From assembly GCA_934177485.1 (NCBI GenBank), contig CAKPPF010000011.1:1-36873 (forward strand): 36,873 nt of DNA. Reading direction: 5' to 3'. Below are positions 8,822 through 17,196 of the stretch, in pieces. The notes under the pieces are model-generated. The model saw nothing but the letters and a program-made list of their open reading frames with translations. It had not been told where the DNA came from and ran no database searches. Numbering within the stretch: position 1 is the first letter of the stretch; every line of letters starts with the position of its first letter. Source of the stretch: an uncultured Clostridia bacterium (GTDB lineage Bacteria; Bacillota; Clostridia; TANB77; CAG-508). Made by a program: the position numbers and the translations under genes.

Positions 8822-8850
8822 TTGACAAATATATGTTTTTGAAGTATAAT
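8822..8850 (+). promoter_or_regulatory. Sigma-A promoter for S1-typA operon
   Basis: Consensus TTGACA (8822-8827), 17-base spacer, consensus TATAAT (8845-8850). Start of transcription is expected near 8857. Confidence 0.9.
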
Positions 8851-8863
8851 TATTTATAGTGCT

Positions 8864-8892
8864 TTAAGATACGACTTCTAGTCGTATCTTAA
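8864..8892 (+). promoter_or_regulatory. Strong hairpin at the 5' end of the S1-protein mRNA
   Basis: A 12-bp perfect stem (8864-8875 with 8881-8892) with loop TTCTA, beginning about seven bases after the predicted transcription start and ending nine bases before the ribosome site AAGGAG (8901-8906). No T-run follows, so it is not a simple terminator; stability control or autoregulation of the S1-like protein is possible. Confidence 0.6.
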
Positions 8893-8913
8893 TTTATGAA
8901 TAAGGAGAAAACG

Positions 8914-9852
8914 ATGGAAGAAAAAAGTTTTGAAGAATTATTTAATGAATCTATAACAGAAAAAAGATATGATAAAACTGTAACAGGTACAGTAATCGAC
9001 ATATCTTCTAAAGGCGAAATATTTGTTGACTTTGGATATAAGGCAGATGGAATAATACCTAAAGTTGAATATTCAGATGATGAAAGTAAAAATCCTAAAG
9101 ACGAATTTAAATCTGGAGATACAATTTCTGCTGATGTATTAAAATGGAATGATGGATTAGGAAATGTACTTTTATCATATAAAAAATTTGCAAAGAGAGA
9201 ACAAGCAAAACTTGATAAATTAAAAAGAGAAGAAGAATATAAAAAAAGACAAGAACAAAGAGAATTAAAAGCTAAAAGTATTGAAGAGTTTTGGAATAAC
9301 TTACAAGTAGGACAAACTTATACTGGCACAATTGCTAAAATTACGGACTTTGGATTATTTGTAGATTTAGGAGTAAGACAAGGTTTGCTACATAAATCAG
9401 AAGTTTTTTGGGATAAAGAAGAAAAACTTGATAGTAAATTTGAGGTTGGAGAAGAAATAGAAGTAACTATTAAATCATTTAACAAAGAAGAAAATAAAAT
9501 TAGCTTGGCTTATCCTTTAAAAGGCGAAAATCCATGGTACAAATTAGCAAGTAAATATAATCTAAATGATATTGTTACTTGTGAAGTTGTAAAATTTGCG
9601 CCATTTGGAGCATTTGTACAAATAGAAAAGGGCTTGGAAGGTTTAGTTCATAATTCAGAAATAACAACAACAAAAAGAGTAACAAAACCTGAAGAAGTTT
9701 TAAATATTGGACAAATGGTTAATGCAAAAATAATTAATATAGACAAAGAAAATAGAAAAATTGGCTTATCTATAAAAGAATTAGAAGGAACATCTAAAGA
9801 ATATGGTTATGAAGAATATATAATAAAAGGAGAAAAAAACGATGAACAATAA
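8914..9852 (+). CDS. Ribosomal protein S1-like protein with three S1 domains
   Basis: RNA-binding protein built from three OB-fold S1 motifs (about residues 10-90, 125-195 and 215-290), each showing the F-G-x-F-V-D/Q and G-L-x-H-x-S-E pattern, with a charged helical linker (residues 90-120) after the first. Firmicute S1 homologues of this size associate with the ribosome or with RNA decay and differ from the six-domain proteobacterial S1. The annotated ATG at 8896 is rejected because AAGGAG at 8901-8906 would be inside the gene; the ATG at 8914 has correct spacing. The stop overlaps the start of typA by 11 bases, implying coupled translation. Confidence 0.85.
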   Translation: MEEKSFEELFNESITEKRYDKTVTGTVIDISSKGEIFVDFGYKADGIIPKVEYSDDESKNPKDEFKSGDTISADVLKWNDGLGNVLLSYKKFAKREQAKLDKLKREEEYKKRQEQRELKAKSIEEFWNNLQVGQTYTGTIAKITDFGLFVDLGVRQGLLHKSEVFWDKEEKLDSKFEVGEEIEVTIKSFNKEENKISLAYPLKGENPWYKLASKYNLNDIVTCEVVKFAPFGAFVQIEKGLEGLVHNSEITTTKRVTKPEEVLNIGQMVNAKIINIDKENRKIGLSIKELEGTSKEYGYEEYIIKGEKNDEQ

Positions 9853-11662
9853 AAATATAAGAAATATAGCAATAATAGCACACGTTGACCATGGTAAAAC
9901 AACATTAGTAGATGCATTACTAAAACAAAGCCATGTATTTAGAGATAATGAGGTTGTCCAAGATAGAGTTATGGACTCAAATGATTTGGAAAAAGAAAGA
10001 GGAATAACAATACTTTCTAAGAATACTTCTGTTCAATATGGTGATGTAAAAATAAATATAGTTGATACTCCAGGACATGCTGATTTTGGAGGAGAAGTTG
10101 AAAGAGTTTTAAAAACTGTTGATGGTGTTTTATTACTAGTAGATGCTTTTGAAGGTGCAATGCCTCAAACAAGAGAAGTTTTAAAGAAATCTTTAGCATT
10201 AGATTTAAAACCAATAGTAGTAATAAATAAAATAGATAGACCAGGTGCAAATCCAGAAAAAGTTGTTGATGAAGTTCTAGAGCTATTTATAGAGTTAAAT
10301 GCAACAGATGAACAATTAGATTTCCCAGTTGTTTATGCTTCAGCTAAAAATGGTATAGCTAAAATGAATTTAGCAGATGATACTCAAGACTTAAATTGTT
10401 TATTTGAAACAATTGTAAATACAATTAATCCACCAGCATGTGATGAAGATGGAACAATGCAAATGCTTGTATCTAACATAGACTATGATGATTATGTTGG
10501 AAGAATTGCAGTTGGAAGACTAGAACGTGGTACAGTTAAAACTGGTATGAATGTTGTTGTATGCAAAAAAGATGACAAAACTATAAATGGAAAAGTAGCA
10601 AAGGTTTATACTCATCAAGGACTAAAAAAGGTAGAAGTATCAGAAGCAAAAGCAGGAGATATTATAGAAATTTCAGGAATAGCAGATATAAATATTGGTG
10701 ATACAATTTGTGATCCAGCTAATCCAGAAAAAATACCATTTGTTGATATAGATGAGCCAACAGTTTCTATGACATTTAGTGTAAACGATGGACCTTTCGC
10801 AGGACGTGAGGGAGAATTTGTTACATCAAGACATTTAAGAGATAGATTATTTAAAGAACTAGAAAAAAATGTAAGCTTAAGAGTAAAAGAAACAGATAGA
10901 GCTGAAGCTTTTGAGGTTTCTGGACGTGGAGAATTACATTTATCTATATTAATAGAAACAATGAGAAGAGAAGGTTTTGAACTTTTAGTATCTCGTCCAA
11001 AAGTTATATTTAAAGAAATAGATGGCAAAAAATGTGAGCCAATTGAAAGATTAGTTGTAAATGTACCAGATGATTGCATAGGTAATGTAATTGAAAAACT
11101 TGGTAGAAGAAAAGCTGAAATGTTAAATATGGAACCAGCAGAAGATGGACATACAAAAGTTGAATTTAAAATACCTGCTAGAGGACTAATTGGATATAGA
11201 ACAGAATTCTTAACTGACACTAAGGGTGAAGGAACAATGAATCATATATTTGATTCATATGAAGAATATAAAGGTGATATTCAATCAAGAACAAGAGGAA
11301 CAATAGTTGCTTGGGAAGCTGGAACATCAATAACTTATGGTTTATATAATGCACAAGATAAAGGTGAATTATTTATAGGACCTGGTGTTGAAGTTTATGA
11401 AGGTATGATAGTTGGACTAAATTCAAGAGGAGAGGACTTATCTATAAATGTTTGCAAAGAAAAGCACTTAACAAATACAAGAGCATCTGGATCAGATGAT
11501 GCATTAAGATTAGTACCACCTATTCAAATGTCACTTGAAAAAGCTATTGAATTTATACAAGATGATGAATTAGTTGAAGTAACACCTAAAAACATTAGAC
11601 TTAGAAAGAAAATACTAGATACTAAAACTCGTGAAAGAGAAGCAAGAAGAAATAAAGAATAA
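9842..11662 (+). CDS. typA: Translational GTPase TypA/BipA
   Basis: Ribosome-associated EF-G-like GTPase involved in stress adaptation and large-subunit assembly. 606 residues. The GTPase domain has G1 AHVDHGKTTL, the switch I GITI motif, G3 DTPGH, G4 NKID and G5 SAK; then a beta-barrel domain 2, EF-G domain III and V equivalents, and the TypA-specific C-terminal region with the G-x-R-A-R-like segment and the KK/LRKK basic tail. Translation starts at an ATG within the end of the S1 gene, with AAAGGAG eight bases before it. Complete and ordinary for the family. Confidence 0.97.
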   Translation: MNNKNIRNIAIIAHVDHGKTTLVDALLKQSHVFRDNEVVQDRVMDSNDLEKERGITILSKNTSVQYGDVKINIVDTPGHADFGGEVERVLKTVDGVLLLVDAFEGAMPQTREVLKKSLALDLKPIVVINKIDRPGANPEKVVDEVLELFIELNATDEQLDFPVVYASAKNGIAKMNLADDTQDLNCLFETIVNTINPPACDEDGTMQMLVSNIDYDDYVGRIAVGRLERGTVKTGMNVVVCKKDDKTINGKVAKVYTHQGLKKVEVSEAKAGDIIEISGIADINIGDTICDPANPEKIPFVDIDEPTVSMTFSVNDGPFAGREGEFVTSRHLRDRLFKELEKNVSLRVKETDRAEAFEVSGRGELHLSILIETMRREGFELLVSRPKVIFKEIDGKKCEPIERLVVNVPDDCIGNVIEKLGRRKAEMLNMEPAEDGHTKVEFKIPARGLIGYRTEFLTDTKGEGTMNHIFDSYEEYKGDIQSRTRGTIVAWEAGTSITYGLYNAQDKGELFIGPGVEVYEGMIVGLNSRGEDLSINVCKEKHLTNTRASGSDDALRLVPPIQMSLEKAIEFIQDDELVEVTPKNIRLRKKILDTKTREREARRNKE

Positions 11663-11683
11663 AAATAATTGGGAGATGATATT

Positions 11684-12022
11684 ATGCCAAAAAAACATTT
11701 ACAAAAGGAATTTGATAAGTTAGCTAAGATAGATAAAAATAGTGAAAGAGTTAGAATACGTGAGCAAGAGATAAGATATTTTGATAGAAGATATGACGGA
11801 TTAACAAGTTATATATTATTACAATTACGAAAAAGAAATGTAAACATAAATGATGAAAAATTTGATGCTAAATTAGATGATATAATTAATAGTATTCTTG
11901 CATCAAAACTTTTTAAAGATAGATTTTTTTTGGATAAAGAAGAAGATATAAAAAATGCAGTAAAAAGAAAAATAAATGCAGAACTAAACCAAGAAAAACA
12001 AGGACATTTAAGAGATGAATAA
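11684..12022 (+). CDS. Conserved-looking hypothetical protein, 112 residues
   Basis: A small, highly charged, mostly helical cytoplasmic protein (many K, R, E, D; a run of D-R-F-F-L-D-K-E-E-D near the end). I do not recognise the family. The ATG at 11684 with GGGAGA (11670-11675) is preferred over the in-frame TTG at 11669. It is 21 bases after typA and overlaps the trmR start by 8 bases, so it is part of the translation-related operon; this context suggests an RNA- or ribosome-linked role, which is inference only. Confidence 0.7.
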   Translation: MPKKHLQKEFDKLAKIDKNSERVRIREQEIRYFDRRYDGLTSYILLQLRKRNVNINDEKFDAKLDDIINSILASKLFKDRFFLDKEEDIKNAVKRKINAELNQEKQGHLRDE

Positions 12023-12614
12023 AAAAGCATTAGAATTAATAAAGGCAAAAGCATTAGAAGATCATATTCCAATAATAATGGATGATACACTTGAATATAT
12101 ATTAAGTATGTATAAAGAATATAAAATAAGCAGTATTCTAGAAATAGGTACTGCTGTTGGTTATTCTGCAATATGTTTTACTGAAATTTTAAATGAAAAT
12201 GGTTTTGTGGATACAATTGAGCGAGATGAAGACAGAATAAATCAAGCAAAAGAGAATATAAAAAAAGCAGAAGTACAAGATAAAATTAACATATTTTCAG
12301 GTGATGCAGTTGAAATATTGCCTACAATAAATAAGAAATATGATATGATATTTATTGATGCAGCAAAAGGAAAATATCCGTTCTTCTTAAATGAAGCATT
12401 AAGAATGTTAAATAAAAATGGAGTTATTTTAGCTGACAATATTCTTTATAAAGGCTACGTTATGAGTGATTATAATAAACATAAGCAAAGAACTGCTGTT
12501 AAGCATTTAAGAGAATACATAAAAGAAACAACAGAAAATCCAGAACTTGAAACACAAATTTTACAAATTGGTGATGGGCTTGCTGTTACTAAGAGGAGAG
12601 AAGATATTTGTTAG
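12015..12614 (+). CDS. trmR: O-methyltransferase, probable tRNA 5-hydroxyuridine methyltransferase TrmR
   Basis: Class I SAM-dependent methyltransferase, 199 residues, of the YrrM/CCoA-OMT-like family. Visible motifs: EIGTAVGYSA (SAM motif I), the acidic end of beta-2 in TIERD, SGDAVEILP, and the metal-binding D in FIDAAKGKYP followed by ADNILYKG. In Bacillus subtilis the homologue methylates 5-hydroxyuridine at tRNA position 34 to mo5U and is encoded beside the peptidase-U32 genes trhP. The same neighbourhood occurs here (trhP one gene downstream), which makes this assignment likely. It overlaps both neighbours: start within the upstream gene and a TTG start of the next gene within its last codons. 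Confidence 0.8.
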   Translation: MNKKALELIKAKALEDHIPIIMDDTLEYILSMYKEYKISSILEIGTAVGYSAICFTEILNENGFVDTIERDEDRINQAKENIKKAEVQDKINIFSGDAVEILPTINKKYDMIFIDAAKGKYPFFLNEALRMLNKNGVILADNILYKGYVMSDYNKHKQRTAVKHLREYIKETTENPELETQILQIGDGLAVTKRREDIC

Positions 12615-13324
12615 AACAATATAAAGTACATATTGATGAAGAAGAACAAGCCAAAATCATTAATAGTGTTAACAAAGAAAATTTATATGCTGATTTTATT
12701 AGTTCACAAGAGCAAGGCTTTTTCAGATTTATGGATTATATATATACTGTAGTTGATGAATTAAAAAGAAAAGCTAAAGTAAGTCAATTTATAGAAATTA
12801 GAGCTAGAATTAAAGATATAAAAAGCGCTCTTATAAATTTTGAAAAAAACAAATTACTAGATGATGTATTTGGAATAGAAATTATTTGCGCTACTGAAAA
12901 TGATATACATACCATAAAAGATGAACTTGAAAAGTATTTGCATAGTACGAGAACTAAATTTCATGATAAAACAAACGGATATAAAGCATGGCATGAATGT
13001 TATTCTGCAAAAGAAAGTGCTAAAGAACAATTAAAAAAGTGGAATTTATATGGAGAATGCGTTCCAGCAGTTGAATGTCAATTTAAAACAATGACTGTTG
13101 AACTTAATCCAGAAGCAAGTCACCATGATTATAAAAATGTAGATAAAGCACAAATGCAATCAAAACTTGGAAATGAAACACTAAAGGTTGGAATTCAAAT
13201 TCCAAGAATGTGGGTTTCTAGAGAAAACGGATTCCACGAATTACAATATAAAGAAATAATTCAAAGGGTTTATCCTTTTATTGATATAACAGCAATAAAA
13301 GAACCAGAACAGATTGACTTATAA
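12608..13324 (+). CDS. Divergent RelA/SpoT-synthetase-fold protein, function unknown
   Basis: A 238-residue protein with several signs of the RelA/SpoT nucleotidyltransferase fold: R-A-R-I-K-D-I-K (like the R-x-K-S-x-x-S-I substrate loop), the segment DVFGIEIICATENDIHTIKD (like D-I-x-G-I-R-I-I-C), T-N-G-Y-K-A-W-H (like N-G-Y-x-S-x-H) and V-E-C-Q-F-K-T (like V-E-I-Q-I-R-T). Several catalytic positions differ, so alarmone synthesis cannot be assumed. The start is a TTG at 12608, with AGGAGAGAAG at 12594-12603, overlapping trmR by 7 bases. Position inside a tRNA-modification operon is unusual for this fold. Confidence 0.5.
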   Translation: MLEQYKVHIDEEEQAKIINSVNKENLYADFISSQEQGFFRFMDYIYTVVDELKRKAKVSQFIEIRARIKDIKSALINFEKNKLLDDVFGIEIICATENDIHTIKDELEKYLHSTRTKFHDKTNGYKAWHECYSAKESAKEQLKKWNLYGECVPAVECQFKTMTVELNPEASHHDYKNVDKAQMQSKLGNETLKVGIQIPRMWVSRENGFHELQYKEIIQRVYPFIDITAIKEPEQIDL

Positions 13325-13350
13325 TTAATTTAAATTAGGAGTAATAAACA

Positions 13351-14586
13351 ATGAAAAATATTGAATTACTTGCACCAGCAGGTTCATATGAAAAAGCCAA
13401 AATCGCATTCTTATATGGAGCAGATGCTGTATATATGGGAACATCATCTCTTTCACTAAGAAGTAGAGTTCAAGTTAATGATGATGAATTAGAAAAAACA
13501 ATAAATTATGCACATAATATTGGAAAAAAAGTTTATGCTGCTGTTAATATTTATGCATTTGATGAAAAATATGATGAAGTAATAGAGCAAGCCAAAAGGC
13601 TAAGCAAAATAAATGTTGATGGCGTAATAATCTCAGATGGTGGTATAGTTGAAATATTTAAAAAATATGCCCCTAACATTGATATACATATAAGTACTCA
13701 AGCTAATATTGTAAGTTATCATAATGCTAATTTTTGGTATAATAATGGTGCAAAACGTGTTATATTAGGAAGAGAATTAAACAAAGAACAAATAAAAGAA
13801 ATAATAGAAAAAACTCCTACTGACTTAGAAACAGAAATATTTGTTCATGGAGCAATATGCTTTGGATATTCTGGAAGATGCTTTTTAAGTGACTTCTTAG
13901 CATCTAGGAGTGCAAATCTTGGAGATTGTGCTCAAAGTTGTAGATGGGCATATAATGTATATGTAGAAGAGAAAAATAATCCTGGTAATTTAATGCCTGT
14001 TGATGATGATGAACATGGAACATATATTTTTTCTTCTAAAGATTTATGCTTAATAAAAGAAGTGCCAGAAATAATTGAAATGGGAGTCAATAGCCTAAAA
14101 ATAGAAGGAAGACTTAAAACAGAGTATTACTTGGCATCTGTAATTAATACATATAGAACAGCGATAGACGATTATTTAAATAATCCTAGAGAATACGACT
14201 ACACAAAATATTTAAAAGAATTAGAAAAAACAAAAACAAGAGGATTAACTACTTTTTATTTCAATGATAGAGCAAACAAAGATTTTCAAGAGTATGAAGG
14301 CAAACAATATAATTTGGAATATGAATTCGGAGGAAAAGTTATAGACTATTCAGAAGAAAAATCTATAATTGAAATTAGAAATAAATTATCTGTTGGTGAT
14401 ACTTTAGAAATCTTAATACCTGGAACAATAAATAATTATGTATTTATAATTGACAAACTATGGGATACCGAGACAGAAGATGAAATACAAACAGTAAATC
14501 CAGGTAAATTAGGACAAACTGTTAAATTGAAGTTGCCAATTAAGTGTGAAAAAGACTGGATAATAAGAAGAAAAAAAGATAAGTAG
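13351..14586 (+). CDS. trhP: Peptidase-U32 family tRNA hydroxylation protein TrhP
   Basis: A 411-residue U32-family protein. The family signature is present around residues 165-190 (E-I-F-V-H-G-A-I-C-F-G-Y-S-G-R-C-x-x-S), followed by the conserved cysteines of NLGDCAQSCRW, which bind an Fe-S cluster, and the KDLCLI and SLKIEGR motifs. Members of this group with trmR beside them perform prephenate-dependent hydroxylation of uridine 34 in tRNA, producing ho5U, which TrmR then methylates. Only one U32 gene is present here, whereas B. subtilis has two adjacent copies. GGAG at 13338-13341 precedes the ATG. RlhA (23S rRNA hydroxylation) is the main alternative; the trmR context favours TrhP. Confidence 0.8.
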   Translation: MKNIELLAPAGSYEKAKIAFLYGADAVYMGTSSLSLRSRVQVNDDELEKTINYAHNIGKKVYAAVNIYAFDEKYDEVIEQAKRLSKINVDGVIISDGGIVEIFKKYAPNIDIHISTQANIVSYHNANFWYNNGAKRVILGRELNKEQIKEIIEKTPTDLETEIFVHGAICFGYSGRCFLSDFLASRSANLGDCAQSCRWAYNVYVEEKNNPGNLMPVDDDEHGTYIFSSKDLCLIKEVPEIIEMGVNSLKIEGRLKTEYYLASVINTYRTAIDDYLNNPREYDYTKYLKELEKTKTRGLTTFYFNDRANKDFQEYEGKQYNLEYEFGGKVIDYSEEKSIIEIRNKLSVGDTLEILIPGTINNYVFIIDKLWDTETEDEIQTVNPGKLGQTVKLKLPIKCEKDWIIRRKKDK

Positions 14587-14632
14587 AAAGAAGTGAACAT
14601 TTTGGGTTTCACTTCATTTCTACTTATTTTTC
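14579..14632 (+). terminator. Terminator of the typA-trhP unit
   Basis: Long stem (AAGTAGAAAGAAGTGAA from 14580 with TTTCACTTCATTTCTACTT ending near 14627, one bulge) followed by ATTTTTC. Confidence 0.85.
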
Positions 14633-14692
14633 TTATTATATAGGAAAAATTGAAAATTTTTGCTATATAACAAGGTTAAGTTACCTAAGGCG

Positions 14693-14733
14693 GTGCATAT
14701 TTGCGAAGAAAAATGCACATGTGGCGAAGCCAC
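14693..14733 (-). terminator. Paired hairpins downstream of popT
   Basis: Read on the minus strand: GTGGC-TTC-GCCAC (14733-14721) followed by GTGCAT...ATGCAC (14718-14693) with TTTTTCTT in its loop. They lie directly after the popT stop codon and probably terminate the crp-xpt-popT transcript. Confidence 0.55.
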
Positions 14734-14738
14734 TTTTC

Positions 14739-15542
14739 TTACTTTATATTTTTTCCAATATAATATCCTAAAACTAATAATATTATTGAAATAAAACTTG
14801 ATATGTTTAACGAATAATTAGGATATAGAATAAAAATACTTCCAAGTCCAAAGCCTATTATTCCAAACATTGTTTGAGAATGGTATTTGTTTAACAACAT
14901 TTGTATTATTTTCATAAAAAATAATGAACCTATTATAATTCCAATTAGTATTGGAAATAGAATACTAATATTTAGACTTGATATTGCAGATAGATATGTG
15001 TTATATATGCCTAAAATCATCAAAATAATTGTACTACTAACTCCAGGAACAATAATACCTATACTCATAAAAAAACCGCTTAAAATTAAAAATAAGAAAC
15101 TACAATTACTAACTACATATGAAGATGAATAATTAATATAATTTTCCAAAAGTATTAATCCAATGCCAATAAAAAAACATATAAAAAACGATACATATTT
15201 TGAACTTTTTGTTTTGCTATTATCTTCTTTTATTGTATCTTTAATTAATATTGACAAACTACCCAATAATAGTCCAATAAAAACAGATTTTGTTTGAATT
15301 GGAATTAGTTCTAAACAATAGGAAATAGCACCACTAAATAGTAATATTCCAATTATAGCGCCCAGACATATTGGAAATAGAAACTTAAAATTATTTCTAA
15401 TATCTTTTAAAAAGCCTAATGCACTTTCTAATAATTTTTCATATAGTCCAGTTACCATACATATAACACCGCTACTAATTCCAGGAAGAATAGCACCTGC
15501 ACCAATAAATATACCTTTAATAAAGTTAACCAAGTTAATCAC
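14739..15542 (-). CDS. popT: DUF368 membrane protein, probable undecaprenyl-phosphate transporter PopT
   Basis: A 267-residue polytopic protein with about eight hydrophobic helices. It shows the two family repeats: GAGAILPGISSGVICM near the N terminus and the matching IGIIVPGVSSTIILMILG in the middle (the P-G-x-S-S motif twice). DUF368 proteins have been shown to recycle undecaprenyl phosphate across the membrane for cell-wall synthesis, alongside DedA proteins. It follows xpt by 54 bases on the same strand and is likely the last gene of that transcript. Link to a purine gene and regulator is not understood. Confidence 0.85.
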   Translation of the reverse strand: MINLVNFIKGIFIGAGAILPGISSGVICMVTGLYEKLLESALGFLKDIRNNFKFLFPICLGAIIGILLFSGAISYCLELIPIQTKSVFIGLLLGSLSILIKDTIKEDNSKTKSSKYVSFFICFFIGIGLILLENYINYSSSYVVSNCSFLFLILSGFFMSIGIIVPGVSSTIILMILGIYNTYLSAISSLNISILFPILIGIIIGSLFFMKIIQMLLNKYHSQTMFGIIGFGLGSIFILYPNYSLNISSFISIILLVLGYYIGKNIK

Positions 15543-15596
15543 CTATTTAAGTATATTTAAAATAAAAGGTATTATAACTAATATTATTTTATAGCT

Positions 15597-16169
15597 TTAA
15601 TCAATGAATTCTATTTTATCTGGAGACATTTTTTTTATTCTGGCAAGTGAATATACATCAAAACCTTTTGATTCTAATTTTTCTCTACCAGGTTGAAATG
15701 ATTTTTCTATTACTATACCAATTCCGCCTACATTGGCGTTTGCTTGTTTAATTATATTAATAGTACCCATAGCAGCTTCACCATGAGCTAAAAAATCATC
15801 TATTATTAATATATTATCATTTTCATTTATGTATTTTTTAGAAATAGTTAAGTTGTAATAAGAGTTCTTGGTAAAAGATTTTACTTCTGTTTGATATGTA
15901 TCAGTATTTAATATTTTTGAGTTTTGTTTTTTTAAAATAACAAGAGGAACATTTAAACTTAATGCAGTCATTAATGCTGGAGCTATGCCAGAACTTTCAA
16001 TTGTAAAAACCTTTGTTATATTACTTTTTTTAAAATGATTTGCAAAATCATTTCCGATTGATTTCATTAAATCTGCATCAACTTGATGATTTAAAAAACT
16101 ATCAACTTTTAAAACTTCACTATTTAGTACATGGCCATCTTTTATTATTCTTTCTTCTAATAATTTCAT
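15597..16169 (-). CDS. xpt: Xanthine phosphoribosyltransferase
   Basis: Purine-salvage enzyme converting xanthine and PRPP to XMP. 190 residues, the family length. The PRPP-binding loop IIDDFLAHGEA, the TIESSGIAPA motif and the C-terminal EKSFQPGREKLESKG are characteristic of Xpt rather than hypoxanthine/guanine enzymes. AGGAGG precedes the ATG on the minus strand. No purine riboswitch is visible in the 59 bases between this gene and the upstream regulator, unlike in B. subtilis, so it is presumably transcribed from the regulator's promoter. Confidence 0.92.
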   Translation of the reverse strand: MKLLEERIIKDGHVLNSEVLKVDSFLNHQVDADLMKSIGNDFANHFKKSNITKVFTIESSGIAPALMTALSLNVPLVILKKQNSKILNTDTYQTEVKSFTKNSYYNLTISKKYINENDNILIIDDFLAHGEAAMGTINIIKQANANVGGIGIVIEKSFQPGREKLESKGFDVYSLARIKKMSPDKIEFID

Positions 16170-16228
16170 ATTAATTCCTCCTATAAAAATTAATTTAATT
16201 ATATATTACCATAATTTTATATGCAATA

Positions 16229-16867
16229 CTATTGACTTAACAAGGTAAAGTTGTTTTTTCCTTGCTTTTTTATGATTCCATCTTCTTTTAGAACTTTTAA
16301 TTCTCGCATCATTGCGCTTCTGTCGATACTTAAAAAATCTGCTAAATCTGTAAGAGAAAATGGAAGAGTAAATGTTTTACTAAAATTATTTTCTGATAAA
16401 ACACGAAAATATGAAAGAATTTTATCTCTAATTGTCTTTTTTGATAATAATTCTATTCTCAAATTTAAGTCAGAAACTTTTGTTAATACCAATTTGGGTA
16501 ATCCTAGTATTAATTCTTCGTGGATTTTACAATTTTTTTTACATTTCTTCTCAAATATATCATAGTTAAGCATTAAAACTTTTGTTTTTTCTCTTGCCTT
16601 AACAAATAACTCATTGTTAATATTTATTCTATAAAAAATTTCCCCAAATACATCATAACTATTGAATTTTTCTACAATCATTTGATTCCCATCAAAATCA
16701 TATCGAATTAAATCAGCAGAACCTTCTAAAACTATACAAAGCATCTTTCTATTTACAATATAAGTAGTAATTATTTCATTTTTTTCAAATTCTTTAACCT
16801 GACATTTTTCACAATTTAATAATACTTCATTTGTAAACTTTTTTATATCAAATGCATATTTAGACAT
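16229..16867 (-). CDS. Crp/Fnr-family regulator with five cysteines
   Basis: A 212-residue transcription factor: N-terminal cyclic-nucleotide-binding-like beta barrel (residues 20-105, VLEGSADLI and YDVFGEIF), dimerisation helix (about 115-150) and C-terminal winged helix (about 165-205, SLTDLADFLSIDRSAMMREL). The sensor lacks an obvious cAMP phosphate cassette. Cysteines at 19, 22, 44, 109 and 113 form a C-x2-C pair and a C-x3-C pair, as in clostridial members thought to sense redox or bind Fe-S or haem. It is divergent from nrdD, and each promoter overlaps a GTTGC-N4-GCAAC palindrome, so it is likely the regulator of anaerobic ribonucleotide reductase and of itself (inference). Confidence 0.85.
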   Translation of the reverse strand: MSKYAFDIKKFTNEVLLNCEKCQVKEFEKNEIITTYIVNRKMLCIVLEGSADLIRYDFDGNQMIVEKFNSYDVFGEIFYRININNELFVKAREKTKVLMLNYDIFEKKCKKNCKIHEELILGLPKLVLTKVSDLNLRIELLSKKTIRDKILSYFRVLSENNFSKTFTLPFSLTDLADFLSIDRSAMMRELKVLKEDGIIKKQGKNNFTLLSQ

Positions 16868-16905
16868 TTTAATTCTCCTTATTTAATTTTAATAAAATTA
16901 ATCAA

Positions 16906-16941
16906 ATTATACAATATTCTTGTTGCATTTGCAACAAGAAT
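16906..16941 (-). promoter_or_regulatory. Promoter of the Crp/Fnr gene overlapped by a palindromic operator
   Basis: On the minus strand: -35 TTGCAA (bases 16934-16929), 17-base spacer, -10 TATAAT (16911-16906). The -35 lies inside a palindrome with 11-bp arms (ATTCTTGTTGC 16916-16926 and GCAACAAGAAT 16931-16941). Binding there would block RNA polymerase, suggesting autorepression. Confidence 0.7.
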
Positions 16942-17118
16942 ACATAAATTATTTTTTTACATTTATTTGAAAAAGTAAGTAAATAGCTAATAATAAAGAG
17001 ATTTGTCATAAAAAATAATTGATTTCAATTAAGAAAAAAATTGTAATATAAATGTAATAAAAGAAATTGTCTTAGAAAAAGGCTAAAAAAAATTAGTCAA
17101 AAAAACTTTTTGCATTTT

Positions 17119-17160
17119 TGTTGCAATTGCAACTTTTGAAAAAATATATTTGTATTATAA
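17119..17160 (+). promoter_or_regulatory. nrdD promoter with palindromic activator-type site
   Basis: TATAAT at 17155-17160 has no good -35 hexamer at the proper distance. A perfect palindrome GTTGCAATTGCAAC occupies 17119-17132; its centre is 41.5 bases before the expected start (about 17167), the standard class II position of Crp/Fnr activators. The core GTTGC-N4-GCAAC is identical to that of the other site at 16922-16935. Confidence 0.65.
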
Positions 17161-17196
17161 TACAAATAACAAAGAGCTAAGGGGAGGAAAAATATA

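Noticed and set aside
16170..16228. Purine riboswitch ahead of xpt
   Set aside because: Only 59 AT-rich bases are present, without the conserved junction or loop motifs.
17041..17160. NrdR boxes upstream of nrdD
   Set aside because: No pair of ACA-type 16-bp NrdR motifs is present; the only palindromes are GTTGC-N4-GCAAC.
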